Shown: positions 1-6,104 of the stretch, piece after piece
Layout: every line of letters begins with the position of its first letter
How positions within the stretch are numbered: position 1 is the stretch's first letter
Source: Gammaproteobacteria bacterium
Lineage (GTDB): Bacteria; Pseudomonadota; Gammaproteobacteria; Methylococcales; Methylomonadaceae
Reading direction: 5' to 3'
Length of the DNA stretch: 11,466 nt
NCBI GenBank assembly: GCA_024511045.1
Contig: JANEMG010000042.1
Location: 1-11,466, forward strand
Notes under the pieces: model-generated
The model's input: the letters and a program-made list of their open reading frames with translations, nothing else
Database searches by the model: none
What the model was told of the DNA's origin: nothing
Made by a program: the position numbers and the translations under genes

Positions 1-93
1 GGATGCAGCAATCAGCGTATAGAACAAGCTCTAACGGGCAGTATGAACAAAATAGCAACTTTATTTCACCCGAAAATATACGGTGGAACAATG

Positions 94-122
94 TTGCTTA
101 CTCTAAACTCTAGTGTCATAAT
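94..122 (+). promoter_or_regulatory. Putative sigma70 promoter of the metG operon
   Basis: TTGCTT at 94-99 (3 of 6 matches to the -35 consensus) is followed after exactly 17 bases by CATAAT at 117-122 (5 of 6 to TATAAT). A TG at 114-115 makes this an extended -10 element. Transcription would begin near 129, about 20 bases before the first metG ATG and 35 before the second. The stretch 1-148 is AT-richer than the genes and holds nothing else I can recognise. Found by eye; no transcript data. Confidence 0.4.
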
Positions 123-148
123 AACCGGTTCTTTTTTCAGCTGCATCG

Positions 149-2179
149 ATGGTTCTACAGACTATGCCGGACAGGAAAATTCTCGTTACCAGCGCCTTGC
201 CCTATGCCAACGGCCCCATACATCTGGGTCATCTGGTCGAATACATACAGACCGATATCTGGGTGCGCTTTCAGAAGCAGCGCGGCAACCAGTGCTACTA
301 CGTCTGTGCCGACGACACCCATGGCACGCCGATCATGCTCAAGGCGGACCAGGAAGGCATCACGCCGGAGGAATTGATTGCACGGGTCGGTCAGGAGCAC
401 CTGGCGGATTTTACCGATTTCGGCGTCGCCTTCGACAATTACCACAGCACCCATTCCGAAGAAAACCGGGTGCTTTCGGAATTGATCTACCAGCGCCTGA
501 AGGAGGGCGGCCACATCACCTCGCGCAGCATCACCCAGGCCTTCGACCCGGTCAAGAAAATGTTCCTGCCGGACCGCTTCATCAAGGGCGAATGCCCCAG
601 ATGCGGCGCCGCGGACCAGTATGGCGACAACTGCGAGGTGTGCGGCGCGACCTATGCCCACACCGAACTGAAAAACCCGGTTTCCGTGGTTTCCGGCGAA
701 ACGCCGGTGGAAAGGAAATCCGTGCATTACTTCTTCAAGCTTGCCGACTTCACCGACATGCTGCGCCGGTGGACCGCCGAAGGCCACCTGCAGAACGAAG
801 TGCTGAACAAGCTCAACGAATGGCTGGAGTCGGGACTGCAGGAATGGGACATCTCCCGCGACGCGCCCTATTTCGGTTTTGAGATACCCGATGCGCCGGG
901 CAAATACTTCTATGTCTGGCTGGATGCGCCGGTCGGCTACATGGCCAGCTTCAAGAACCTGTGCAGCAAGAAGGGGCTGGATTTCGACGCGTTCTGGGGC
1001 CGCGACAGCGATGCCGAACTGTACCACTTCATCGGCAAGGATATCGTCTATTTTCACGCCCTGTTCTGGCCGGCCATGCTGCACGGCGCCGGCTTCCGGA
1101 CGCCCAGCGCCATTTTCACGCACGGCTTTCTGACCGTCAACGGCGAAAAAATGTCCAAATCGCGCGGCACCTTCATCACTGCCAGGACCTATCTCGGCCA
1201 CCTGAATCCGGAATACCTGCGCTATTATTTCGCCGCCAAGCTGAGCGATGGCGTCGACGACATCGACCTGAATTTCCAGGATTTCAGCCAGCGGGTCAAT
1301 TCCGACCTGGTGGGCAAGGTGGTCAATATCGCCAGCCGCTGCAGCGGCTTCATCAACAAGCGCTTTGCCGGAAAACTGTCGGCACGCTGTGCCGAACCGG
1401 AAATGTTCGAGCAGTTCAGGGCCGCCCACGAACCGATTGCGGCACTCTACGAAGGCCGCGAATTCGGTAAGGCGATGCGCGAAATCATGGCGCTGGCTGA
1501 CCGGGCCAACCAGTACATCGACGAGCAAAAACCCTGGATCATCGCCAAGCAGGAAGGCCGGGATCAGGAACTGCAGGAAGTCTGCTCCATGGGCATCAAC
1601 CTGTTCCGCCTGCTGATCGCCTACCTGCAGCCGGTGCTGCCAGCGCTGGCCGGCAATGCCGCAGAGTTTCTGAATATAGCCACGCAGCCCTGGCCGGACC
1701 AGGCGCAGCCCTTGCTGAGCCACGGCATCAACAAGTTCAAGCCGTTGATGACCCGCGTGGAAATGGACAAAATCGACGCCGTCGTCGCCGCCTCCAAGGA
1801 AGACTTGCAGGAAACCCGGCAGGCAGCGGCGAAAAAATTCGAAGCCATTGCCGAGACCATCGATTTCGAGGATTTTGCCAAGGTGGATCTGCGCATCGGC
1901 AGAATCGTCAGGGCGGAATCGATACCGGAGGCCGACAAGCTGCTGCGTCTGAGCGTCGATATCGGCGCTGAGACCCGGACCATTTTCGCCGGCATAAAAT
2001 CCGCCTATGCCCCGGAAGACCTGGAAGGCAGGCTCACCGTCGTGGTCGCCAACCTGAAGCCCAGAAAAATGCGCTTTGGCGTTTCCGAAGGCATGGTGCT
2101 GGCCGCAGGTCCCGGCGGCAAGGATATCTGGCTGCTACAGCCGGACCAGGGCGCCCAACCGGGAATGCGGGTCAAATAG
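149..2179 (+). CDS. metG: Methionine--tRNA ligase (MetG, dimeric type with C-terminal tRNA-binding domain)
   Basis: Charges tRNA-Met with methionine in the cytoplasm, using ATP. The 676-residue protein is almost exactly the length of E. coli MetG. In order: the HIGH-type signature HLGH at 25-28 within a Rossmann class Ia core; a zinc knuckle with Cys149, Cys152, Cys162 and Cys165; the KMSKS loop at 334-338; the anticodon-binding helical domain; and from about residue 572 the EMAP-II-like tRNA-binding domain that dimerises the enzyme. The start is uncertain: ATG at 149 is used here, but ATG at 164 (residue 6) gives an N-terminus equally close to homologues, and neither has a clear Shine-Dalgarno sequence. 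It is the first gene of a likely operon, with the next gene 62 bases downstream. Identity is secure. Confidence 0.97.
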   Translation: MVLQTMPDRKILVTSALPYANGPIHLGHLVEYIQTDIWVRFQKQRGNQCYYVCADDTHGTPIMLKADQEGITPEELIARVGQEHLADFTDFGVAFDNYHSTHSEENRVLSELIYQRLKEGGHITSRSITQAFDPVKKMFLPDRFIKGECPRCGAADQYGDNCEVCGATYAHTELKNPVSVVSGETPVERKSVHYFFKLADFTDMLRRWTAEGHLQNEVLNKLNEWLESGLQEWDISRDAPYFGFEIPDAPGKYFYVWLDAPVGYMASFKNLCSKKGLDFDAFWGRDSDAELYHFIGKDIVYFHALFWPAMLHGAGFRTPSAIFTHGFLTVNGEKMSKSRGTFITARTYLGHLNPEYLRYYFAAKLSDGVDDIDLNFQDFSQRVNSDLVGKVVNIASRCSGFINKRFAGKLSARCAEPEMFEQFRAAHEPIAALYEGREFGKAMREIMALADRANQYIDEQKPWIIAKQEGRDQELQEVCSMGINLFRLLIAYLQPVLPALAGNAAEFLNIATQPWPDQAQPLLSHGINKFKPLMTRVEMDKIDAVVAASKEDLQETRQAAAKKFEAIAETIDFEDFAKVDLRIGRIVRAESIPEADKLLRLSVDIGAETRTIFAGIKSAYAPEDLEGRLTVVVANLKPRKMRFGVSEGMVLAAGPGGKDIWLLQPDQGAQPGMRVK

Positions 2180-2241
2180 TCTTCCGGAAAGTAACGCCCG
2201 CTCCCGCAGCCAGTATTGTTTTCACCAACCAGAGACTAGAA

Positions 2242-3912
2242 ATGTTTTGTTACCATTGTCAGGAAGCCAAGAAAAACCGGGTCTGCGACCAGACCGGCAT
2301 TTGCGGAAAATCCAGCGATCTGTCCAGCCTGCAGGATCTGCTGGTGTTTTCCTTGAAAGGACTGGCATTCTATGCCGTACAGGCGAGGCAATGCGGCATG
2401 GTCGACGAAAAAACCGACCAGTTCACCGTGCGCGCCCTGTATGCCACCATCACCAATGTCAATTTCGACCCTTCTGATTTTGTCTGGATGATCAAGGAAG
2501 CCGTGCAGCGCAGAAACCGCCTGCGCCGCAGCATCGCGTCGGAAAACCCGCAGCACGACATCCCTGCCGACTCCCTGCCGGAAGCGGCGCAGTGGCAGTA
2601 TGGCAACGCGACCGAGCAGGAATTCATCGAAAAAGGCGCGTCCATCTGCTTCCAGGTGCCGCCCGAGGAAATCGCCGACAGCGTCGCACTGCAGGAAACC
2701 CTGCTCTACGGCGTAAAGGGACTGTCGGCGCTGCTTAGCCACGCCGCGGCGCTGGATGCGGCCATAGACCCGAACTTCCACACATTCATACAGGAAGCAC
2801 TGCTGTTCGGCCTGCAGGGCGAAGTGACAGAGGACGATGCACTGGCCAGGGTTCTGGCCTGCGGTGAGCAGGGCCTTGCCGCCATGGCTCTGCTGGAGCA
2901 GGCCAATACCGGCCGATTCGGCCATCCGACGCCGACCCGCGTCTATCTCGACGTCTGGGACAAACCGGCCATTCTGGTCTCCGGCAACGATCTGCGGGAC
3001 CTGGAAGAGCTGCTGGAGCAGACCGACGGCACCGGCGTCGACGTCTACACGCACGGGGAAATGATCGCCGCACACGCCTATCCGGCACTCAGAAAGCACC
3101 CCCATCTGGTCGGCAACTATGGCAATACCTGGTTCGAGCAGCGCATCGACTTCGCCAAATTCAACGGCCCGATCCTGGTAACCACCAACAGTATCCAGCA
3201 GCAGAAAGCCACCTACAAGGACCGGATCTTCACCACCGGCATGGTGGGCTGGCCCGGCATTCCCCATATCCAGGACCGCAAGCCGGGGCAGCAGAAAAAT
3301 TTCCAGGCCCTGATCGAAATGGCCAGACAGTGCCAGCCGCCGACCCTGCTGGAAGAGGGTTCGCTAAGCATCGGTTATGCGCGCAATACGCTGTCGGAAA
3401 TGCTGGACAGGATCGTCGCCGCCCTGCAAAGCGGCGCCGTCAAGCGCCTGATCGTGCTGGCGGGCGGCGATGGCCGGCACAAGGAGCGCCGTTATTATAC
3501 CCAGCTCGCGGAAGCGCTGCCCGCCGATACCGTCATCTTGACCGCCGGTGATGCCAAATTCCGCTTCCTGAAGCTGGATCTCGGGGAAATCGACGGCATT
3601 CCCCGCATCCTGGATGCCGGCCAAAGCCATGATATCCATTCCCTGATCGTCTTCCTGCAGCAGCTGCAGCAGGCCATGGGCGTCGATCATATCAACGACC
3701 TGCCGGTTTCCTTCGATCTGGCCTGGTATGAACAGAAGACCCTGATTGCATTGCTGGCATTGTTGTCGCTGGACATCAAAAACATCCGCTTCGGCCCGAC
3801 CCTGCCGCCTTTTTTCACCGAAAACATCAAAAACCTGCTGGCCGAAAAATTCGCCCTGAAGGGCATCGACAGCCCCGAAGCGGACGTCGCGGCCATGCTG
3901 GCCGGCAGCTGA
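2242..3912 (+). CDS. Hcp-like protein (hydroxylamine reductase/prismane family) with a degenerate hybrid-cluster site
   Basis: Family: hybrid cluster protein, cytoplasmic, linked to NO and hydroxylamine metabolism and distantly related to CO dehydrogenase. The 556 residues are full length. The N-terminus has Cys3, Cys6, Cys15 and Cys21 (CX2CX8CX5C, the spacing of the [4Fe-4S] class found in anaerobes such as Desulfovibrio), then the helical domain and the usual Hcp landmarks (GHP at 227-229, YTHGEM at 269-274, VGWPG, WYEQK at 495-499). Placing the eight known hybrid-cluster ligands (D. vulgaris H244, E268, C312, C406, C434, C459, E494, K496) needs no gaps between anchors. The residues here are Asn249, Glu273, Ser317, Gly409, Asp437, Ser462, Glu497 and Lys499. 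All four cysteines and the histidine are therefore gone, and a normal 4Fe hybrid cluster cannot form. The frame is intact and the fold motifs are conserved, which argues for a repurposed protein, not a decaying one. A weak ribosome site AGAGA lies at 2231-2235. Automatic annotation would call it hydroxylamine reductase; that activity is doubtful. Confidence 0.88.
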   Translation: MFCYHCQEAKKNRVCDQTGICGKSSDLSSLQDLLVFSLKGLAFYAVQARQCGMVDEKTDQFTVRALYATITNVNFDPSDFVWMIKEAVQRRNRLRRSIASENPQHDIPADSLPEAAQWQYGNATEQEFIEKGASICFQVPPEEIADSVALQETLLYGVKGLSALLSHAAALDAAIDPNFHTFIQEALLFGLQGEVTEDDALARVLACGEQGLAAMALLEQANTGRFGHPTPTRVYLDVWDKPAILVSGNDLRDLEELLEQTDGTGVDVYTHGEMIAAHAYPALRKHPHLVGNYGNTWFEQRIDFAKFNGPILVTTNSIQQQKATYKDRIFTTGMVGWPGIPHIQDRKPGQQKNFQALIEMARQCQPPTLLEEGSLSIGYARNTLSEMLDRIVAALQSGAVKRLIVLAGGDGRHKERRYYTQLAEALPADTVILTAGDAKFRFLKLDLGEIDGIPRILDAGQSHDIHSLIVFLQQLQQAMGVDHINDLPVSFDLAWYEQKTLIALLALLSLDIKNIRFGPTLPPFFTENIKNLLAEKFALKGIDSPEADVAAMLAGS

Positions 3913-3924
3913 CCACTCCCGGTC

Positions 3925-4521
3925 ATGACAGGCGAAACTCTGGCAGAGAAAATCGAGGCCCTGCTGCCGCAGACCCAGTGCGGCAAATGCAGCTTCAGCG
4001 GCTGCCAGCCCTACGCGCAGGCGATCGCCTCAGGCAGCGCCGATATCAACCAGTGCCCCCCGGGGGGACGGGTGGTGATCAGGGATCTGGCAGCCTTGTT
4101 GTCCGTGCCGGAAAAACCGCTGAACCCGGAATACGGGCAGGAGCGTCCGCCCGCCGTTGCAATGATCATCGAGGAGGACTGCATCGGCTGCACAAAATGC
4201 ATCCCCGCCTGTCCTGTCGATGCCATTCTGGGCACCGCCAAACAGATGCACACGGTACTGATCGCGGAGTGCACCGGCTGCGAATTGTGCCTGCCCAGCT
4301 GCCCGGTTGACTGCATCGTCATGCAGCCGCTGCCGCAGGAAAGTCTGGCAACCTGGACAGCCCGGAGAAAGGAAAGGGCGACCCTGGCAAAAAGGCGCTT
4401 CGAGGCGCGCCGGGTTCGTCTGCAGCGGCAAGAGGCAGAGCGCCGGGAACGCCTGCAGAAAAAGAAAGCGGCGCTGCTGCAAAAACAGCGCCCACCTGCT
4501 CCAGGCAATACAGGCCGCTGA
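3925..4521 (+). CDS. rnfB: RnfB/RsxB-like polyferredoxin without membrane anchor
   Basis: A 198-residue iron-sulfur electron carrier. Residues 15-48 form the RnfB-type Fe-S domain, with Cys19, Cys22, Cys27 and Cys44 ending in CPPGG. Residues 81-130 are a bacterial 2[4Fe-4S] ferredoxin with Cys86/89/92/96 and Cys116/119/122/126, each set CX2CX2CX3CP. The N-terminal transmembrane helix of the canonical Rnf-complex RnfB is missing, so the protein should be soluble. From about residue 143 there is a highly charged Arg/Lys/Glu/Gln tail, probably a helix or coiled coil. No other rnf/rsx subunit is in the window. It starts 12 bases after the Hcp-like gene without a good ribosome site, suggesting translational coupling, and ends 6 bases before nth. 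Stand-alone RnfB next to nth is common in Betaproteobacteria (recalled knowledge). A role as electron donor to the Hcp-like protein is only an inference from adjacency. Confidence 0.9.
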   Translation: MTGETLAEKIEALLPQTQCGKCSFSGCQPYAQAIASGSADINQCPPGGRVVIRDLAALLSVPEKPLNPEYGQERPPAVAMIIEEDCIGCTKCIPACPVDAILGTAKQMHTVLIAECTGCELCLPSCPVDCIVMQPLPQESLATWTARRKERATLAKRRFEARRVRLQRQEAERRERLQKKKAALLQKQRPPAPGNTGR

Positions 4522-4527
4522 CCCGCG

Positions 4528-5163
4528 ATGAACCAGGAAAAGAGAAAGGCGATCTTCGATCGCCTTGCCCGGGCGATCCCGGACCCCACCACGGAGCTGA
4601 ATTACCGGACGCCCTTTGAATTGCTGATTGCGGTGGTGCTGTCGGCCCAGGCAACCGACAAGGGAGTCAACAAGGCCACCGCGAAACTGTTTGCCGTGGC
4701 CAGCACGCCGCAGGCCATTCTCGCCCTCGGCGAGCAGGGACTGAAGGAACACATCAAGAGCATCGGCCTGTTCAACACCAAGGCCGCCAATATCATCAAG
4801 CTCTGCCAGCTGCTCATGGAAAAACATGACGGCAGGGTGCCGGAAACGCGGGAGCAGCTCGAGGCGCTGCCGGGCGTTGGCAGAAAAACCGCCAATGTGA
4901 TCCTGAACACCGCCTTCGGCCAGCACACCATCGCTGTCGATACGCATATCTTCCGGGTCGCCAACCGTACCCGCCTCGCTCCCGGAAAAACCGTCCTGGA
5001 AGTGGAGAAAAAGCTGGACAAATGGGTTCCCGCCGCGCACAAGAAAGACGCTCACCATTTGCTGATCCTGCATGGCCGCTATACCTGCATCGCCCGCAAG
5101 CCGCGCTGCCAGAGCTGCGTGATCGAGGATCTCTGTGAATACAGGGAAAAAAACATCCCTTGA
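4528..5163 (+). CDS. nth: Endonuclease III (DNA glycosylase/AP lyase)
   Basis: A base-excision repair enzyme that removes oxidised pyrimidines and cleaves the abasic site by beta-elimination. The 211 residues match the E. coli enzyme in length. The helix-hairpin-helix carries LPGVGRKTA at about 114-122 with catalytic Lys120, and the catalytic aspartate is Asp138 in VDTHIFRV. The C-terminal [4Fe-4S] loop is complete: Cys187, Cys194, Cys197 and Cys203 (CX6CX2CX5C). The start ATG follows the ferredoxin stop after 6 bases and has no clear ribosome site, consistent with coupled translation as the last gene of the metG operon. No obvious intrinsic terminator follows. Identity is secure. Confidence 0.97.
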   Translation: MNQEKRKAIFDRLARAIPDPTTELNYRTPFELLIAVVLSAQATDKGVNKATAKLFAVASTPQAILALGEQGLKEHIKSIGLFNTKAANIIKLCQLLMEKHDGRVPETREQLEALPGVGRKTANVILNTAFGQHTIAVDTHIFRVANRTRLAPGKTVLEVEKKLDKWVPAAHKKDAHHLLILHGRYTCIARKPRCQSCVIEDLCEYREKNIP

Positions 5164-5305
5164 GTCGTGGAAGCCTTTCGGAGATGGCATCCGCCCCTTC
5201 GCAACAGCAGTAAAACTTGCAACAAAAGGCAAACATGTGTAAAAGGAGGATTACGCAGATTGTCGGGCTAAGCGGCTGCAGGGCATTGCGAAATGCATTC
5301 AGCGA

Positions 5306-5336
5306 CCGTTCAAGTTGTTCCTTATAATCTGAACGG
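5306..5336 (+). promoter_or_regulatory. TATAAT box inside a CCGTTCA/TGAACGG dyad, likely promoter-operator of the RiPP operon
   Basis: A perfect -10 hexamer, TATAAT, lies at 5323-5328. It is flanked by a perfect 7-base inverted repeat, CCGTTCA at 5306-5312 and TGAACGG at 5330-5336, with 17 bases between the arms. The -35 position (about 5300-5305, CAGCGA) is poor, which would suit an activated or alternative-sigma promoter. Transcription would start near 5335, leaving a leader of about 90 bases before hvfA. The dyad would thus be mostly outside the transcript and act as DNA. The rest of the 262-base gap after nth holds nothing else convincing. Confidence 0.35.
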
Positions 5337-5414
5337 CGACTGCGAACGCTGTCACCTTCCGGCATCACGCTGACAACATTCCCTGAAAATGAATCATCCA
5401 ATTATCATACGCAT

Positions 5415-5420
5415 GAGGAG
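5415..5420 (+). promoter_or_regulatory. Strong ribosome binding site of the RiPP precursor
   Basis: GAGGAG ends 5 bases before the ATG at 5426. It is one of the two best Shine-Dalgarno sequences in the window (the other precedes the lipoprotein starting at 8218) and fixes the precursor's start. High translation of the precursor relative to its modifying enzymes is what a RiPP operon would need. Confidence 0.7.
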
Positions 5421-5425
5421 ATAAA

Positions 5426-5935
5426 ATGAAAAAAGCAATGAAAACACCCTTGGCTGCGGCAGTAGGCACAGCAGTTGTTTCAACGATTGGCGCAGGCGCA
5501 GCAAATGCGGAAGCGAACCCCTTCGAGATGACCGAGTTGGGCGACGGCTATATGCAGGTTGCCGAAGCGGACAAGGGCGGAGAAATGAAATGCGGCGCAA
5601 GCATGGGCATGAAGGAAGGCAGCTGCGGTGAAGGCAAATGCGGCGCCATGATGGGCGACGTCAAGGTCGAGGAAGGCAAATGCGCCGGCAACAAAGGCAA
5701 GGCCAAAGCCGCAGAGATGAGCAAAAAAGGCCAGGAAATGTCCGGCAAGTCCATGAAAGGCATGGAAGGAAAGTGTGGTGAAGGCAAATGCGGCGCCATG
5801 ATGGAAAACGGCAAAATGAAGAAAGGCATGGAAGGGACCTGCGGCGAAATGATGAAGGGCAAGGAAGGCAGCTGTGGCGATATCTTCGCCCCGGAAGGCA
5901 AAGCCAAGGGCAAGGGCTGGCCGATCAAAAAATAA
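5426..5935 (+). CDS. hvfA: Secreted Cys/Met-rich RiPP metallophore precursor (HvfA/bufferin-like)
   Basis: A 169-residue precursor. Residues 1-28 are a Sec signal peptide (Lys at 2, 3 and 6, a hydrophobic stretch, cleavage after ANA at 26-28). The conserved-looking segment NPFEMTEL then GYMQVAEAD follows (about 31-49), then a low-complexity region with eight cysteines (56, 67, 72, 86, 117, 122, 139, 150) and 15 methionines between residues 54 and 143. Seven EGxC motifs begin at 64, 69, 83, 114, 119, 136 and 147. Three are the canonical EGKCG (69, 114, 119); the others are EGSCG twice, EGTCG and EGKCA. In Haemophilus HvfA the EGKCG cysteines are converted by an MNIO enzyme into oxazolone/thioamide groups that bind copper; Caulobacter bufferins are related copper-buffering peptides. 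The downstream MNIO and DUF2063 genes support the same role here. Similar low-complexity proteins are often left as hypothetical. Confidence 0.88.
   Translation: MKKAMKTPLAAAVGTAVVSTIGAGAANAEANPFEMTELGDGYMQVAEADKGGEMKCGASMGMKEGSCGEGKCGAMMGDVKVEEGKCAGNKGKAKAAEMSKKGQEMSGKSMKGMEGKCGEGKCGAMMENGKMKKGMEGTCGEMMKGKEGSCGDIFAPEGKAKGKGWPIKK
5627..5804 (+). repeat. 28-base direct repeat inside the RiPP precursor gene
   Basis: The same 28 bases occur at 5627-5654 and 5777-5804, exactly 150 bases (50 codons) apart and in frame. They encode the GEGKCGAMM core, so residues 64-76 and 114-126 of the precursor agree at 12 of 13 positions. This points to growth of the peptide by internal duplication. Confidence 0.85.
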
Positions 5936-5953
5936 CCCCCCTCAGGCACAACC

Positions 5954-5985
5954 CCTGTACCGGCCGGACAAGCCGCCGGTGCAGG
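5954..5985 (+). other. 11-bp hairpin between precursor and modifying-enzyme genes
   Basis: CCTGTACCGGC at 5954-5964 pairs with GCCGGTGCAGG at 5975-5985 (ten Watson-Crick pairs and one G-U), with a 10-base loop. It begins 19 bases after the precursor stop, and no T-run follows. It is therefore more likely a transcript-stabilising or partial attenuation hairpin than a full intrinsic terminator. It would favour precursor over enzyme expression in one transcript. Confidence 0.5.
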
Positions 5986-6104
5986 CCGCTGCAAAAACGA
6001 CAGGATTCTTTGGCAGCTGTTCTGGTACAGGTTGATCGTCCCGATTGGCCGGAAACTCACAGGCAGGCCCATATTGCAGCCCTCCCAACATGTCAGGAAA
6101 TACC

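Noticed and set aside
43..882. 279-codon plus-strand frame starting before metG
   Set aside because: Most of it is the +1-shifted reading of metG; the first 35 codons lie in the promoter region and resemble nothing.
155..1723. 522-codon open frame on the minus strand opposite metG
   Set aside because: It is fully antisense to an unmistakable metG, has no recognisable domain and is of low-complexity translated composition, as expected of high-GC shadow frames.
2236..3267. 343-codon open frame opposite the Hcp-like gene
   Set aside because: Shadow of the real gene; no motifs and no ribosome site.
2242..3912. Reading the Hcp-like gene as a pseudogene
   Set aside because: The frame is intact over the full family length, and residues around every lost ligand keep the family pattern, so random decay is less likely than altered function.
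4030..5232. 400-codon open frame opposite the ferredoxin and nth genes
   Set aside because: Overlaps two certain genes on the other strand and shows no domain.
5235..5327. 30-codon frame in the gap before hvfA, and an unused AGGAGG at 5244-5249
   Set aside because: The AGGAGG has no start codon at a usable distance, and the short frame's own start lacks a ribosome site and overlaps the TATAAT region. Not supportable as a leader peptide.
6045..6104. Extended N-terminus of the DUF692 enzyme from ATG 6045
   Set aside because: The extra 20 residues do not resemble the family, while ATG 6105 has a ribosome site at proper spacing and the family's usual N-terminus.
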